A stretch of DNA of 64,000 nucleotides, taken from positions 124,001 through 188,000 of the forward strand of contig NZ_VOHA01000004.1 of NCBI RefSeq assembly GCF_007859315.1. Reading direction: 5' to 3'. Below, one piece after another: positions 1 through 8,388 of the stretch. The DNA is from Reyranella sp. CPCC 100927. Its GTDB lineage: Bacteria; Pseudomonadota; Alphaproteobacteria; Reyranellales; Reyranellaceae. A program made the translations under genes and the position numbers. The notes beneath the pieces were generated by a model. The model saw only the letters and a program-made list of their open reading frames with translations, made no database searches and was not told the origin of the DNA. Numbering within the stretch: position 1 is the stretch's first letter; each line of letters starts with the position of its first letter.

Positions 1-830
1 GCATAGACCTTGAGCTGGCTGCCGGCAATCGCCGCCGCCGTCTTGCGGCCGGTGAGCGGCAGCGGATTCACCATGTCCTGATCGCCTTGAATGATGAGGG
101 TTGGCATCGTGAAGTAGCGCATGTGCGGGCGGAAATCGGCCGTGGAGAACAGGCGCACGAGGTCAATGGCGGCCTTCAGCGACGTGCGCAGGAACAGGCT
201 CAGCGCCCACTGCGCCATCTCCGGTGAAGCGCCGGTGCCCAGAAGGCCGGACATCCCGGCGGCCAGGAATTTGGCGCGATCCTGGTGCAGCGCCGCGATG
301 AAGGCATCGTACGCGCTCTTATCGATGCCGTCGGGGTTGTCAGCGGCCTTGAGCATGTAGGGTGTGTTGGGGCTGACCAGCACGACCCGCGCGATGCGGC
401 TCGTTCCATGTTTCGCGAGATACTGGGCGACTTCCAGGCTGCCCATCGAGTGACCGACGAGCGTAACGTCGCGCAGGTCCCGCTGCTCGATCACTGCCGC
501 CAGGTCGTCGGTCAGCGTATCGAAGTCGTAGCCTCGTCCCGGCTGATCCGATCGGCCATGGCCGCGCCGGTCATAAGCGATGCAGCGCAGTCCCTCGTTC
601 ACCAGCGCCGTCGTCTGGTGCTCCCAGATGTCGGTGCACAGGCTCCAGCCATGCACGAAGACGACCGGCTTGCCCTGGCCCCAGTCGATGAAGAAGAGGC
701 GGGTACCGTCCCTGGCACGGATGAAAGGATCTTGGCTGTTGCTGTTCTGTGCCGACGCAGAACGTGTGTTGGTGACGATCGCCGCGGTGCCGGCGACGGC
801 AGCCGATAGCAGCATCTCTCGTCTATCCAT
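1..830 (-). CDS. Secreted alpha/beta hydrolase, haloperoxidase/arylesterase-like (C-terminus beyond window)
   Basis: The gene runs off the left edge; at least 276 residues are visible. The ATG at 830 has AGGAG eight bases upstream. Residues 1-28 form a signal sequence with twin arginines (DRREMLLSA) and a small-residue cleavage region (RSASA), so Tat export is plausible. The fold is clear: HGW oxyanion turn at 60-62, the DRRGHGRS signature at 87-94, nucleophile elbow GHSMG with Ser128, and a GDQD segment near 249-252 fitting the acid residue. The catalytic His lies outside the window. The closest match by motif is the cofactor-free chloroperoxidase/arylesterase group. The true substrate is unknown; hydrolase or perhydrolase activity is inferred from the family. 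Confidence 0.85.
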   Translation of the reverse strand, partial: MDRREMLLSAAVAGTAAIVTNTRSASAQNSNSQDPFIRARDGTRLFFIDWGQGKPVVFVHGWSLCTDIWEHQTTALVNEGLRCIAYDRRGHGRSDQPGRGYDFDTLTDDLAAVIEQRDLRDVTLVGHSMGSLEVAQYLAKHGTSRIARVVLVSPNTPYMLKAADNPDGIDKSAYDAFIAALHQDRAKFLAAGMSGLLGTGASPEMAQWALSLFLRTSLKAAIDLVRLFSTADFRPHMRYFTMPTLIIQGDQDMVNPLPLTGRKTAAAIAGSQLKVY

Positions 831-1062
831 GAGACATCTCCTGGGAGGCAAGGCCATGCTCGCACTTCTATGGGGAGTAGGCCGTCGGACGCCGGTGAGT
901 CGATGACATCGGAGGTAAGAGCGAATGTTGTCGTCGCTCGTTCACTCAGAGTTTGAGATTTCAGCGCTGCTCGCTGTCATGCCGAGCGAAGCCAGGAATC
1001 TTGTGGCCGCCTCCGGGCCGCTTCGCGCAGAGGACTGCCGCGCTTCTGAAAATCCCAGCCGC

Positions 1063-1872
1063 TCAGGACGATGGTGTTGCGGCGCGTTTCAGGATTTCGG
1101 TGCTGGCGGCATCGGCCGGGTAGAAACATTCCAGCGCGATTTCCGACAGCGTGATGTCGACCGGCGTTCCGAACAGCGTGGTGGTGCTGAACAGGGAGAG
1201 GGTCCCGGCGCGGGTCGACAGTTCGATCGGCACCACGAATTCGGCATGGTCGCTGTTGAGAGCGCCATTGGCCCTGTCGGCACCGTCCCCCGCGGGATAA
1301 GCGGACAACTCCTCTGCCAACGCCGACAGCACGGTGTCCTTGCGGATACGCAGGTGGCGGCGTAGGCGCCCGAGCAGGTGCTGCCGCCATTGCGCCAGGT
1401 TGGTGATGCGCGAGGACAGGCCTTGCGGGTGAAGATAGAGCCGCAGCACGTTGGCCGGCGGCCGCAGCAAGGCCGGATCGACACCGTCGAACAGCCGCAT
1501 GCCGGCGTTGTTCGCCGACACCATCGTCCAATGCCGATCGACGGCGAGCGCGGGATAGGGGTCGTGGCCCGAAATGACCAGCTCGACAGCCTGGCGCGCC
1601 GGCTCCAGTGCCGGATCCGACAGCGGCCGCTCGGGGAACACGGCGGCGTAGCCTGCCGCCGTGAGCAGCATATTGCGCTCGCGCAGCGGGATATCGAGTT
1701 GGCGCGCCAGGTGCAGGATCATGTCGCGGCTCGGTCGCGACCGGCCGGTCTCGACAAAGCTGAGATGTCGCGACGAGATGCCGGCTTCGCAGGCGAGGTC
1801 AAGCTGGCTCATCCGCCGCCGCTGCCGCCATTCGCGCAAGTGTCCGCCAACAAGATATTCGGGAGTCGCCAT
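1063..1872 (-). CDS. XRE-family transcriptional regulator with MmyB-like ligand-binding domain
   Basis: A 269-residue cytoplasmic regulator. Residues about 10-62 form an XRE helix-turn-helix (MSQLDLACEAGISSRHLSFVETGRSRPS, read in two pieces around the recognition helix). The rest has the MmyB/MLTR-type C-terminal domain: the WTMVSANNAG segment, the region around the FDG motif, and a late TPVDITLSEIALECFYPAD stretch that is typical of this family. Members usually control a neighbouring oxidoreductase or hydrolase; the gene downstream on the same strand is the secreted hydrolase, about 230 bases away. The ligand cannot be predicted. Confidence 0.88.
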   Translation of the reverse strand: MATPEYLVGGHLREWRQRRRMSQLDLACEAGISSRHLSFVETGRSRPSRDMILHLARQLDIPLRERNMLLTAAGYAAVFPERPLSDPALEPARQAVELVISGHDPYPALAVDRHWTMVSANNAGMRLFDGVDPALLRPPANVLRLYLHPQGLSSRITNLAQWRQHLLGRLRRHLRIRKDTVLSALAEELSAYPAGDGADRANGALNSDHAEFVVPIELSTRAGTLSLFSTTTLFGTPVDITLSEIALECFYPADAASTEILKRAATPSS

Positions 1873-1950
1873 GACGACTCTTTAGCGGACAGACCTGTCG
1901 AACGCCATTACCTCCCAGGTAGGGGACAGGCTTACGTCGCTGTTCCAGGC

Positions 1951-2104
1951 TAGTACCGACTATCGCTAGAGTGTGACTCGGGATCGTCATCCCGAGCGCA
2001 GCGAGGGATCTTCTGAAAGTGACGCACGGGTGCGCATGCGTCGAAAGATCCCTCGCTGCGCTCGGGATGACAGCTGTATCAGGGACACGTGATTCCGGGG
2101 CTAG
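1951..2104. repeat. Dispersed palindromic element, copy A (full length)
   Basis: The core is a perfect 27-bp inverted repeat (1986-2012 and 2045-2071; arm begins GTCATCCCGAGCGCAGCGAG) around a 32-base loop. The flanks are also shared with copy B: TAGTACCG... on the left and GCTGTATCAGGGACACGTGA on the right. The element begins at CTAGTAC and ends at CTAG (2101-2104), which contains the stop codon of the VOC gene. The loop is inverted relative to copy B. This looks like a REP/MITE-type non-coding repeat. Confidence 0.85.
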
Positions 2105-3075
2105 AGCATGTAGAGGTCGCGCTGGGTTCCCGCCGGCGGCGTCCACCCCGACCGTTGCTTGTCGCTGTGGAAGGCCACGATCAGGTTGTCGGGACTGCGT
2201 AGTGCGATGCCGATCCTGTCGCCATCGTCGATGGTCCGGACGACATCAAGCGTGCCGCGATCGGAGGACGCCAGCAGTTTCTTCAAGTGCGCCCCGTCGG
2301 CCACCTCGAAACTGATGTGATGGAGGCCCGGCGTTTCACCCGGGCGGGCCTCGAGTAGAGCGACTGCCGGTTGTCCGGTGGTGCCGCCGAACACTGCGCT
2401 CTGATGGGCAGTGTCCTCGTACAGGAGGCTGAGACCGGCAACGTCGGTGTAAAACCGGCGCATCGCGTCATAGTCTTCGACCAGCAGTGTGGCCTGGGTG
2501 ATCTGGCGGGGGCGGATCGGTGCCGCCGGCACGTACCGCGCCTCGAACGCAAGTTCGTAGAACGATTCGGTCGACGGTACTTGCGCCAGCGGATTCCACA
2601 GACTGGTGATCATCTGACCTTGGTGCGTCGCGTAGAAGCCACGCCAGTCCCGAGTGGCGTCAGCATAAAATTCCAGCAGGTTTCGTTCGCTGTCGGATAC
2701 GTAGACGCTGTGCGACAAACCGTGATCCAGGGTGACGTTGATGGCGACGCCCGTGTCGATCGCCCGCCGGTAGGCGTCCACCAGCACGGTCTCGTGCTCC
2801 ATCTCGAAGCCCAGGTGATTGAGGCCCGGCCGCGCGCCATGACCAAAACCGCCGATGGCACCGTCTTGGATGCCCATGATTGCGATGTCGTGGTGGGAGC
2901 TGCCGTTCGACAGGAATATGGCGTTGATGCTGGGCTCGCGGAACACTTCGGCGAGCCCGCACACCTCGACATAGAACCGCAGCGACTCCTGAAGGTCGCT
3001 GACGAACAGGTTGGCATGGGCCAGGCGGCGCGGCGCAAACCGGACCGGAACGCGGTGGCTGACATCTGTTGACAT
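2101..3075 (-). CDS. Two-domain VOC (glyoxalase/extradiol dioxygenase-like) protein
   Basis: 324 residues from the ATG at 3075, preceded by GGGGA; a TTG eight codons upstream is a less likely start. Two vicinal-oxygen-chelate modules are visible. The N-terminal one (about 17-145) keeps a complete His-His-Glu metal set: LAHANLFV, GLNHLGFE and NLLEFY. The C-terminal one (about 190-310) has Gln in place of the first His (ITQATLLV), keeps GLHHISFE and lacks the Glu. Type I ring-cleaving dioxygenases normally use the C-terminal site, so the active site here appears to be in the N-terminal module. A catechol or similar ring-cleavage role is plausible but unproven. The stop codon lies in the end of palindromic element A. 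Confidence 0.82.
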   Translation of the reverse strand: MSTDVSHRVPVRFAPRRLAHANLFVSDLQESLRFYVEVCGLAEVFREPSINAIFLSNGSSHHDIAIMGIQDGAIGGFGHGARPGLNHLGFEMEHETVLVDAYRRAIDTGVAINVTLDHGLSHSVYVSDSERNLLEFYADATRDWRGFYATHQGQMITSLWNPLAQVPSTESFYELAFEARYVPAAPIRPRQITQATLLVEDYDAMRRFYTDVAGLSLLYEDTAHQSAVFGGTTGQPAVALLEARPGETPGLHHISFEVADGAHLKKLLASSDRGTLDVVRTIDDGDRIGIALRSPDNLIVAFHSDKQRSGWTPPAGTQRDLYML

Positions 3076-3188
3076 GGGTCCCCGGCGTGATTGTCCCAAA
3101 AGCGCTGCATGATCATGGCGGTGTGCCGCACCGATAAGCCGGGGATAGCGAACATGATTGTTGACGCCTCGAAGCTAATGATCCGGCA

Positions 3189-4070
3189 TCAGGTCTTGCC
3201 GTCCAGGAAGGCGAGCAGGATGCGGGCCGTATCGTCGGGAAACTGGTCCACGAAGAAATGGCCGCCGGGAAGCGAAGCATCCGTGACGTCGGCGCAACGC
3301 TGACGCCACTGGGCGGGAATGTCGAACAGCTGGGCCATCACGCCGGCGGCGCCATAGAACGCCAGCGTCGGGCACAGCACCTTGCGGTCGATGTCTGCCT
3401 CGTCGTGCGCGAGGTCGATGCTGGCGGCGGCGCGGTAGTCCGAGCAGGAACCATGGACCATGCCGGGCTGTCGCCAGGCACGGCGGTAGTCGGCGAGCAT
3501 CTCGGCATCGAAATCAGAGATCCTGGTGGCGCCCCAGCCGACCAGGCAGGTCTCGTAGAAGAAATCGGGATCATTGCCGATGAGACGCTCGGGAAACGGC
3601 TCCGGCTGCGACAGGAAATACCAGTGCCAGTAGGCACCAGCGACCTTGCGGTTGGTGGCCATGAACATGGCGTGCGTCGGCACGATGTCCATCACCGTGA
3701 GCGACAAGACCGAGTCGGGATGGTCAAGCGCCATCCGGTGCCCGGTGCGGCCGCCGCGATCATGACCGACCACATGGAAACGCTCGAAACCGAGGTGGCG
3801 CATCACGCCGAGCTGATCGGCGGCGAACGCGCGGAACGCATAGTTGGATCGATCCGCCAGGCACGTCGGCTTGGCGGAGTCGCCGTATCCGCGCAGGTCG
3901 GCGCAGACGATGGTGAAGCGCTCGGCCAGCCGCGGCGCGACCCGCGCCCACATGGCGCGATTCTGCGGAAAGCCGTGCAGCAGCAGTGCCGGTGGTCCCG
4001 ATCCGCCCACGACGCAGGCGATATCGATACCGTCGATGCTGATGATCTTGTGCTGGAAGCCCTCGAACAT
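3189..4070 (-). CDS. Haloacetate/fluoroacetate dehalogenase-like alpha/beta hydrolase
   Basis: 293 residues from the ATG at 4070, chosen because GGGGAGGA lies just upstream. The haloacetate dehalogenase signature is complete: [10 protein letters not shown] supplies nucleophile Asp104 with Arg105 and Arg108 (carboxylate binding), Asp128 sits in MDIVPT, His149-Trp150 and Tyr212 form the halide pocket, and His271 in GGHFF is the general base. These match the order and spacing of the residues described for the Rhodopseudomonas fluoroacetate dehalogenase. Family enzymes hydrolyse haloacetates to glycolate in the cytosol; some related proteins are epoxide hydrolases, but those lack the His-Trp-Tyr set. 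The gene lies downstream of a LysR regulator on the same strand. Confidence 0.85.
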   Translation of the reverse strand: MFEGFQHKIISIDGIDIACVVGGSGPPALLLHGFPQNRAMWARVAPRLAERFTIVCADLRGYGDSAKPTCLADRSNYAFRAFAADQLGVMRHLGFERFHVVGHDRGGRTGHRMALDHPDSVLSLTVMDIVPTHAMFMATNRKVAGAYWHWYFLSQPEPFPERLIGNDPDFFYETCLVGWGATRISDFDAEMLADYRRAWRQPGMVHGSCSDYRAAASIDLAHDEADIDRKVLCPTLAFYGAAGVMAQLFDIPAQWRQRCADVTDASLPGGHFFVDQFPDDTARILLAFLDGKT

Positions 4071-4184
4071 GCCACGTTCCTCCCCGTGTGCCTCGACCAG
4101 GAAGGCCAGCATAGCGTGTGGCAAGGGCCGGGTTTTTGCCGCGGCGGATACGATCCTTGTCTTGCCGGGAGAAAATCGCTGCGC

Positions 4185-5192
4185 TCAGTGGCGATGCGCC
4201 GCCTTGCGCGGGACGGTCTTTGGCCGGCGAACAGCGGGTGATCGTGCCTGCGCTCCGCCAGCCGCCGCGGTCGTTGTCTGGTGGAAACGCTTGAACCGCT
4301 CGACCAGGAAATCGACCAGCGTGCGGATCTTGGGCGTGAGATGCCGATCGGCGATGAAGTGTGCCGTCAGGTTGTTGCCCAGCGTTCCCTCTGGCGTCCA
4401 CTGTGGCAGTACGCGGACGAGCGCGCCCGCGGTGATTTCCTGCCAGATCGCGAAGGTCGGCAGCAAGGCGATCCCAAGATTGCACAGGGCGGCATCACGG
4501 ACCGCTTCGCTGCTGTTGGCGCGAAAGTTTCCGCCGACCCGGACGGAGCGGGACTCGCCCGATCGTGTGACGACCCACACGTCGCCACGCACCGCCGCTG
4601 ATGTGAAATAGATGCAGTTGTGGCCGGCCAGATCATCCGGTTCTGCAGGCATTCCATGACGCCGCAGATATGCCGGTGTGGCGCAGATCACCCAGTCGAT
4701 CGGCGCGAACTGTCGTTGGATCAGGTTGCCGCGTGCCAGCGGGTAGGACGAAATGGCGACGTCGAACCGTTCCTCGACCATGTCGACCAGCCGGTCGTTC
4801 AGAACGAGTTCGATCGACACATCGGGATGACGGGCGAGGTACTCCGGCAGAATCGGAACCAGGTGTTGCCGGCCGAACGCATTGGGGGCGCTTACCCGCA
4901 CCAGGCCTTGCGGTCGGCGCACGAAGGGTTGGACCGCCAGCTCGCTGGCCTCGACTTCCGCCGCGATGCGCGCGCAATGCGCGAAGGCGGAACGGCCGGC
5001 CTCGGTGAGGCTGAGTTTGCGCGTGGTCCGATTGAGCAGGCGAGCACCCAGCCGCTGCTCCAGACGGGTGACATGCTTGCTGGCGGCCGACCGCGAAATG
5101 CCAAGGCGTCGCGCGGCCACCGAGAAGTTCTGGCACTCGACGACCTTGGCGAAGACCAGCATGTCGAGAGGGCTATGCAGGGGCGCGGCCAT
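4185..5192 (-). CDS. LysR-family transcriptional regulator (CrgA-like subgroup)
   Basis: 335 residues. An N-terminal winged HTH spans about 5-65 (SVAARRLGISRSAASKHVTRLE, then LLNRTTRKLSLTEAG), followed by a LysR substrate-binding domain (about 92-300) with the VRVSAPNAFGRQHLVPILPE strand typical of the CrgA/PecT-like group. The C-terminal tail after residue 305 is rich in Arg, Lys, Ala and Thr and has no predicted role. It is divergent from the carotenoid oxygenase gene, about 100 bases away, and upstream of the dehalogenase-like gene on its own strand. Either could be its target; LysR regulators more often control the divergent gene. Confidence 0.9.
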   Translation of the reverse strand: MAAPLHSPLDMLVFAKVVECQNFSVAARRLGISRSAASKHVTRLEQRLGARLLNRTTRKLSLTEAGRSAFAHCARIAAEVEASELAVQPFVRRPQGLVRVSAPNAFGRQHLVPILPEYLARHPDVSIELVLNDRLVDMVEERFDVAISSYPLARGNLIQRQFAPIDWVICATPAYLRRHGMPAEPDDLAGHNCIYFTSAAVRGDVWVVTRSGESRSVRVGGNFRANSSEAVRDAALCNLGIALLPTFAIWQEITAGALVRVLPQWTPEGTLGNNLTAHFIADRHLTPKIRTLVDFLVERFKRFHQTTTAAAGGAQARSPAVRRPKTVPRKAAHRH

Positions 5193-5295
5193 ACCAATTA
5201 GCTCAGACTAGGCAACAATCATATTCGATCTTGCACGCTTATCAACTGAGGCCTGCGATCCGATCATCGATCGAGCAGTGCAGCAGGGTGGTGTG

Positions 5296-6708
5296 ATGGA
5301 CGACACGGCGGCGGCCGGCTATGCGGCTGGTCTGACGACAGCAACACGCGAGATCGAGAGTGCTCGGCTCGAGGTTGCCGGCGACATTCCCGATTGGCTC
5401 TGCGGCAGCCTGATCCGAAACGGACCGGCGCAGTTCGAGGTGGGCCGCGATCCTTATCGGCACTGGTTCGACGGCCTCGCCATGCTGCATCGCTTCGAGA
5501 TCGGCAACGGCGGTGTTTCCTATGCCAGCCGCTGGCTCGAATGCGAAGCGGCGCGAACGGCCAAGGCGCACGGCCGCATCGTCTATGGGGAGTACGACAC
5601 AGATCCGTGCCGGACACTGTTCGGCAGGGTCATGAGTGCGTTTCGACCCAAGATTTCCGACAACTGCAACGTCAACGTCGTTCGTACCGGCGGCACGGTC
5701 ATGGCGATGACGGAAACGCCGTGGCGGATCGCGATCGATCCGATCAGCCTACGATCACAAGGCCGCCACCGCGCCGATGGCGCCGCTGCAGGCCAGCTCA
5801 CCACGGCGCACCCGGTGTACGATCAACGGCGTGGGCTTTCCTACAATTCGCTGTTGCGCTTCGGTCGGACGAGCTGGTTTCAGCTTCTGCAGATCCAGGA
5901 ACCCAGCGGAGAAACGAGCGTGTTGGCCAGCGTCGAGACGGACCAGCCGTCCTACCTGCACAGTTTCGGCATGAGCCGGGATCACCTGGTGCTGGCGCTC
6001 TGGCCGCTGGTCGTCAACCCGCTCTCGATGCTGTTTCCCGGCAAACCGTTCATCCGCAACTACGCCTGGGTGCCCGAACGCGGCCTCAGGCTGGTGGTGG
6101 TGGCCAAGGACGGCGGTGCGATCGTGCGCGACACAACCACCGACGCTTGTTTCGGCTTCCACCATGTGAATGCGTTCCAGGACGGCGACCTCCTGCACGT
6201 CGATGCCGTGGTGTTCGCCGATGCCGATGTCGTGGACCAGTTCCGCCTGGAGCGATTGCGCTCGGGCCAACCATCGAGAGCCACCGGTCATCTGACGCGC
6301 TTTTCGATTTCCCTGGGTGCGGGAACCGTCAAACGGCAGCGGTTGTCGGCGGCTGCGCTCGAACTGCCCCGGATCAACTATGCCCAGGTCGCCGGCGAGC
6401 GGCATCGCTGGGTCTACGGGGCCGGCTCGACCGGCGATTTCATCGACACGGTCGTCAAGATCGACGCCGACAGCGGCAGCGCGAGGAGCTGGCACGAAAC
6501 GGGTTGCTACGCCGGCGAGCCGGTGTTCGTCGCCGCACCCGACGCCCGTGCCGAAGACGACGGCGTGCTGTTGTCGGTGGTTCTCGACGCCGGGCGCGGT
6601 ACGTCATTTCTGCTGGTGCTCGATGCCAAAACGCTGCGCGAGCGGGCGCGGGCATATGCGCCGGCAGTCATCCCGTTCGGCTTCCACGGCAACTTCTTCG
6701 CGCACTGA
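5296..6708 (+). CDS. Carotenoid oxygenase family protein
   Basis: 470 residues from the ATG at 5296, with AGGGTGGT upstream; a GTG 18 bases earlier is the alternative. This is the seven-bladed propeller dioxygenase family that cleaves carotenoid, stilbene or lignostilbene double bonds with a non-haem iron held by four histidines. Candidate iron ligands occur in the expected order: TAHPVYD, YLHSFGMS, FGFHHVNAF and, near the C-terminus, PFGFHGNFF. The N-terminal IPDWLCGSLIRNGPAQFEVG segment is also characteristic. The layout resembles the BCO/RPE65 branch more than short bacterial apocarotenoid enzymes. No carotenoid biosynthesis genes are in the window, so the substrate is open. It is divergent from a LysR regulator. 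Confidence 0.88.
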   Translation: MDDTAAAGYAAGLTTATREIESARLEVAGDIPDWLCGSLIRNGPAQFEVGRDPYRHWFDGLAMLHRFEIGNGGVSYASRWLECEAARTAKAHGRIVYGEYDTDPCRTLFGRVMSAFRPKISDNCNVNVVRTGGTVMAMTETPWRIAIDPISLRSQGRHRADGAAAGQLTTAHPVYDQRRGLSYNSLLRFGRTSWFQLLQIQEPSGETSVLASVETDQPSYLHSFGMSRDHLVLALWPLVVNPLSMLFPGKPFIRNYAWVPERGLRLVVVAKDGGAIVRDTTTDACFGFHHVNAFQDGDLLHVDAVVFADADVVDQFRLERLRSGQPSRATGHLTRFSISLGAGTVKRQRLSAAALELPRINYAQVAGERHRWVYGAGSTGDFIDTVVKIDADSGSARSWHETGCYAGEPVFVAAPDARAEDDGVLLSVVLDAGRGTSFLLVLDAKTLRERARAYAPAVIPFGFHGNFFAH

Positions 6709-6735
6709 CGTGGTGATGCCTGCAGCCGCCGGCTT

Positions 6736-7458
6736 CTACCGTCCTGATCGCGGTTTTGGTGTCGTCGTGTTGAAAAATTGTCGGGGCGGATTGAACTTGG
6801 TCGGCACCTGCGCTAGCCGCAACGCCAGGTCTTTGCTCTCGCGGCAGAACCGTCCGATCATGTCGGCATTATCCTCGAAATACTCGCGCGAGAAGACGGC
6901 GAGGTCGCTCGTGACCGCAACGGGGTTACCGACATAATAGTCCGTCATCAGGTCGCGACGGCTCTCCTCCGAGAGCATGTTGGTGACCATGACCGCCATC
7001 TCTTCCTCGGCGTCGTCCAGGCTGAACATGGGCAACTTGCCTGCCACCGCACGGGCAACGTGCACGAGCTCGTGTAGCATCACCTGGAAAGGCGCACTGG
7101 GAGGCGAGTTATCGCATCCGTCCTCGTTGCAGCGCGAAGCGGCGCTGATCACCAGCGGCGTAAACGACACCGTGGCCGTGAACATGCCCCAACTGCGTCG
7201 GGCCCAGGCGTTGCTCGGGCCGGCCTGAAAGTCGTAGGGAAAGACCAGCACCGGGCGGTTGCGCATGCGAATGGCGGTCATGACCGCCTTGCCGGTCTTG
7301 TACGTAGCCTCCAGCGCCCGCAGGAGACCGACGACCTGAGCAACGTACTGCTTGGCCTTACGCTCGTCCTTGATGCCGTCGGCGCGCACCACGATCGGTC
7401 CGAGCTTCGCCTGAATGCTGGAGGCGGATTCGAACCAGTGTTCGCCGAACAGGATCAT
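6736..7458 (-). CDS. Putative zinc metallopeptidase (HExxH), M91/NleD-like
   Basis: 240 residues from the ATG at 7458, preceded by AGAGG; a TTG 54 bases further upstream is weaker. The zinc motif HELVH is at 129-133, and an acidic run (DDAEEE, 148-153) about twenty residues later could supply the third ligand. A Cys pair flanks an acidic stretch just before it (RCNEDGCDN, 109-117). There is no signal peptide or membrane segment. Motif spacing and the short length suggest the M91 (NleD effector-like) family, but that assignment is from motifs only. No secretion system is in the window, so a role as an effector, a toxin or a house-keeping peptidase cannot be separated. Confidence 0.6.
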   Translation of the reverse strand: MILFGEHWFESASSIQAKLGPIVVRADGIKDERKAKQYVAQVVGLLRALEATYKTGKAVMTAIRMRNRPVLVFPYDFQAGPSNAWARRSWGMFTATVSFTPLVISAASRCNEDGCDNSPPSAPFQVMLHELVHVARAVAGKLPMFSLDDAEEEMAVMVTNMLSEESRRDLMTDYYVGNPVAVTSDLAVFSREYFEDNADMIGRFCRESKDLALRLAQVPTKFNPPRQFFNTTTPKPRSGR

Positions 7459-7614
7459 GGTCAGCCTCTGGGCGCATCCGGCGATCCGCAGTGCGCCTAA
7501 GTGGGTACCCAATCATGCCGGCAGGCCTGATCCGCGACTAATTTGAACTTCTCATCGTTTCCATAAGGGATATTTTGAGATGTGGGCGACCGGTAACCGA
7601 GGCACCCGTCGTCG

Positions 7615-8388
7615 TTACGCCTTCAGCCGATAGCCGGTGCGGAACATCCACGTCACGATGGCCATGCAGACGGCGAGGAAGGCGAACGTCATGGCGAGGC
7701 TGAGCCCGACCCCGATCCCGGCATCGGCGATGCCGAAGAAGCTCCAGCGAAAGCCGTTCACCAGGTAGACCACAGGATTGAACTGGGTCACCGTTCGCCA
7801 GAACGGCGGCAGCACGTCGATGGAATAGAAGCTGCCGCCCAGGAACGTCAGCGGCATGACGATCAGCGTCGGTACCAGCATCAGCTTTTCGAAGCCGGTG
7901 GCCCAGATGCCGATGATGAAGCCGAACAGGCTGAAGGTCACCGACGTCAGCACCAGGAACAGCACCATCACGAGGGGATGGGCGACCGGCAGCGGCACAA
8001 ACAGGCTGGCGGTCACCAGCGCGATCACGCCCAGGATCATCGACTTGGTGGCGGCGGCGCCGACATAGCCCAGCACGATCTCGAGGGCCGACACCGGCGC
8101 CGACATGACTTCATAGATGGTGCCGACGAATTTCGGGAAATAGATGCCGAAGGAGGCATTGGAGATGCTCTCGGTCAGCAACAGCAGCATCACCAGGCCG
8201 GGTACGACGAAGGCGCCGTAGGGAACGCCGTGGATCTGTGGCATCTGCGTGCCGATGGCACCGCCGAAGACCACGAAGTAGAGCGACGTCGACAGCACCG
8301 GTGAGACGATACTCTGCAGCAAAGTGCGACCGGTGCGCGCCATCTCGTAGGTATAGATGGCGCGGACGGCATGAAGGTTCATGCTCAT
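7615..8388 (-). CDS. ABC-2 type transporter permease (YadH-like)
   Basis: 257 residues with six predicted membrane segments: around 24-45, 58-78, 105-130, 137-160, 167-188 and 228-248. It carries the ABC-2 family features: a [10 protein letters not shown] segment, the [18 protein letters not shown] loop and [13 protein letters not shown]. The order and length fit the E. coli YadH permease. It overlaps the ATPase gene upstream by 4 bases (ATGA), so the two are translationally coupled and form an exporter of two half-units each. The substrate (drug, lipid or polysaccharide) is not evident. Confidence 0.9.
   Translation of the reverse strand: MSMNLHAVRAIYTYEMARTGRTLLQSIVSPVLSTSLYFVVFGGAIGTQMPQIHGVPYGAFVVPGLVMLLLLTESISNASFGIYFPKFVGTIYEVMSAPVSALEIVLGYVGAAATKSMILGVIALVTASLFVPLPVAHPLVMVLFLVLTSVTFSLFGFIIGIWATGFEKLMLVPTLIVMPLTFLGGSFYSIDVLPPFWRTVTQFNPVVYLVNGFRWSFFGIADAGIGVGLSLAMTFAFLAVCMAIVTWMFRTGYRLKA

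Noticed and set aside
970-1062. TGTCATGCCGAGCGAAGCCAGGAATC as another copy of the palindromic element
   Set aside because: Only one degenerate arm (CATGCCG in place of CATCCCG) is present with no inverted partner nearby.
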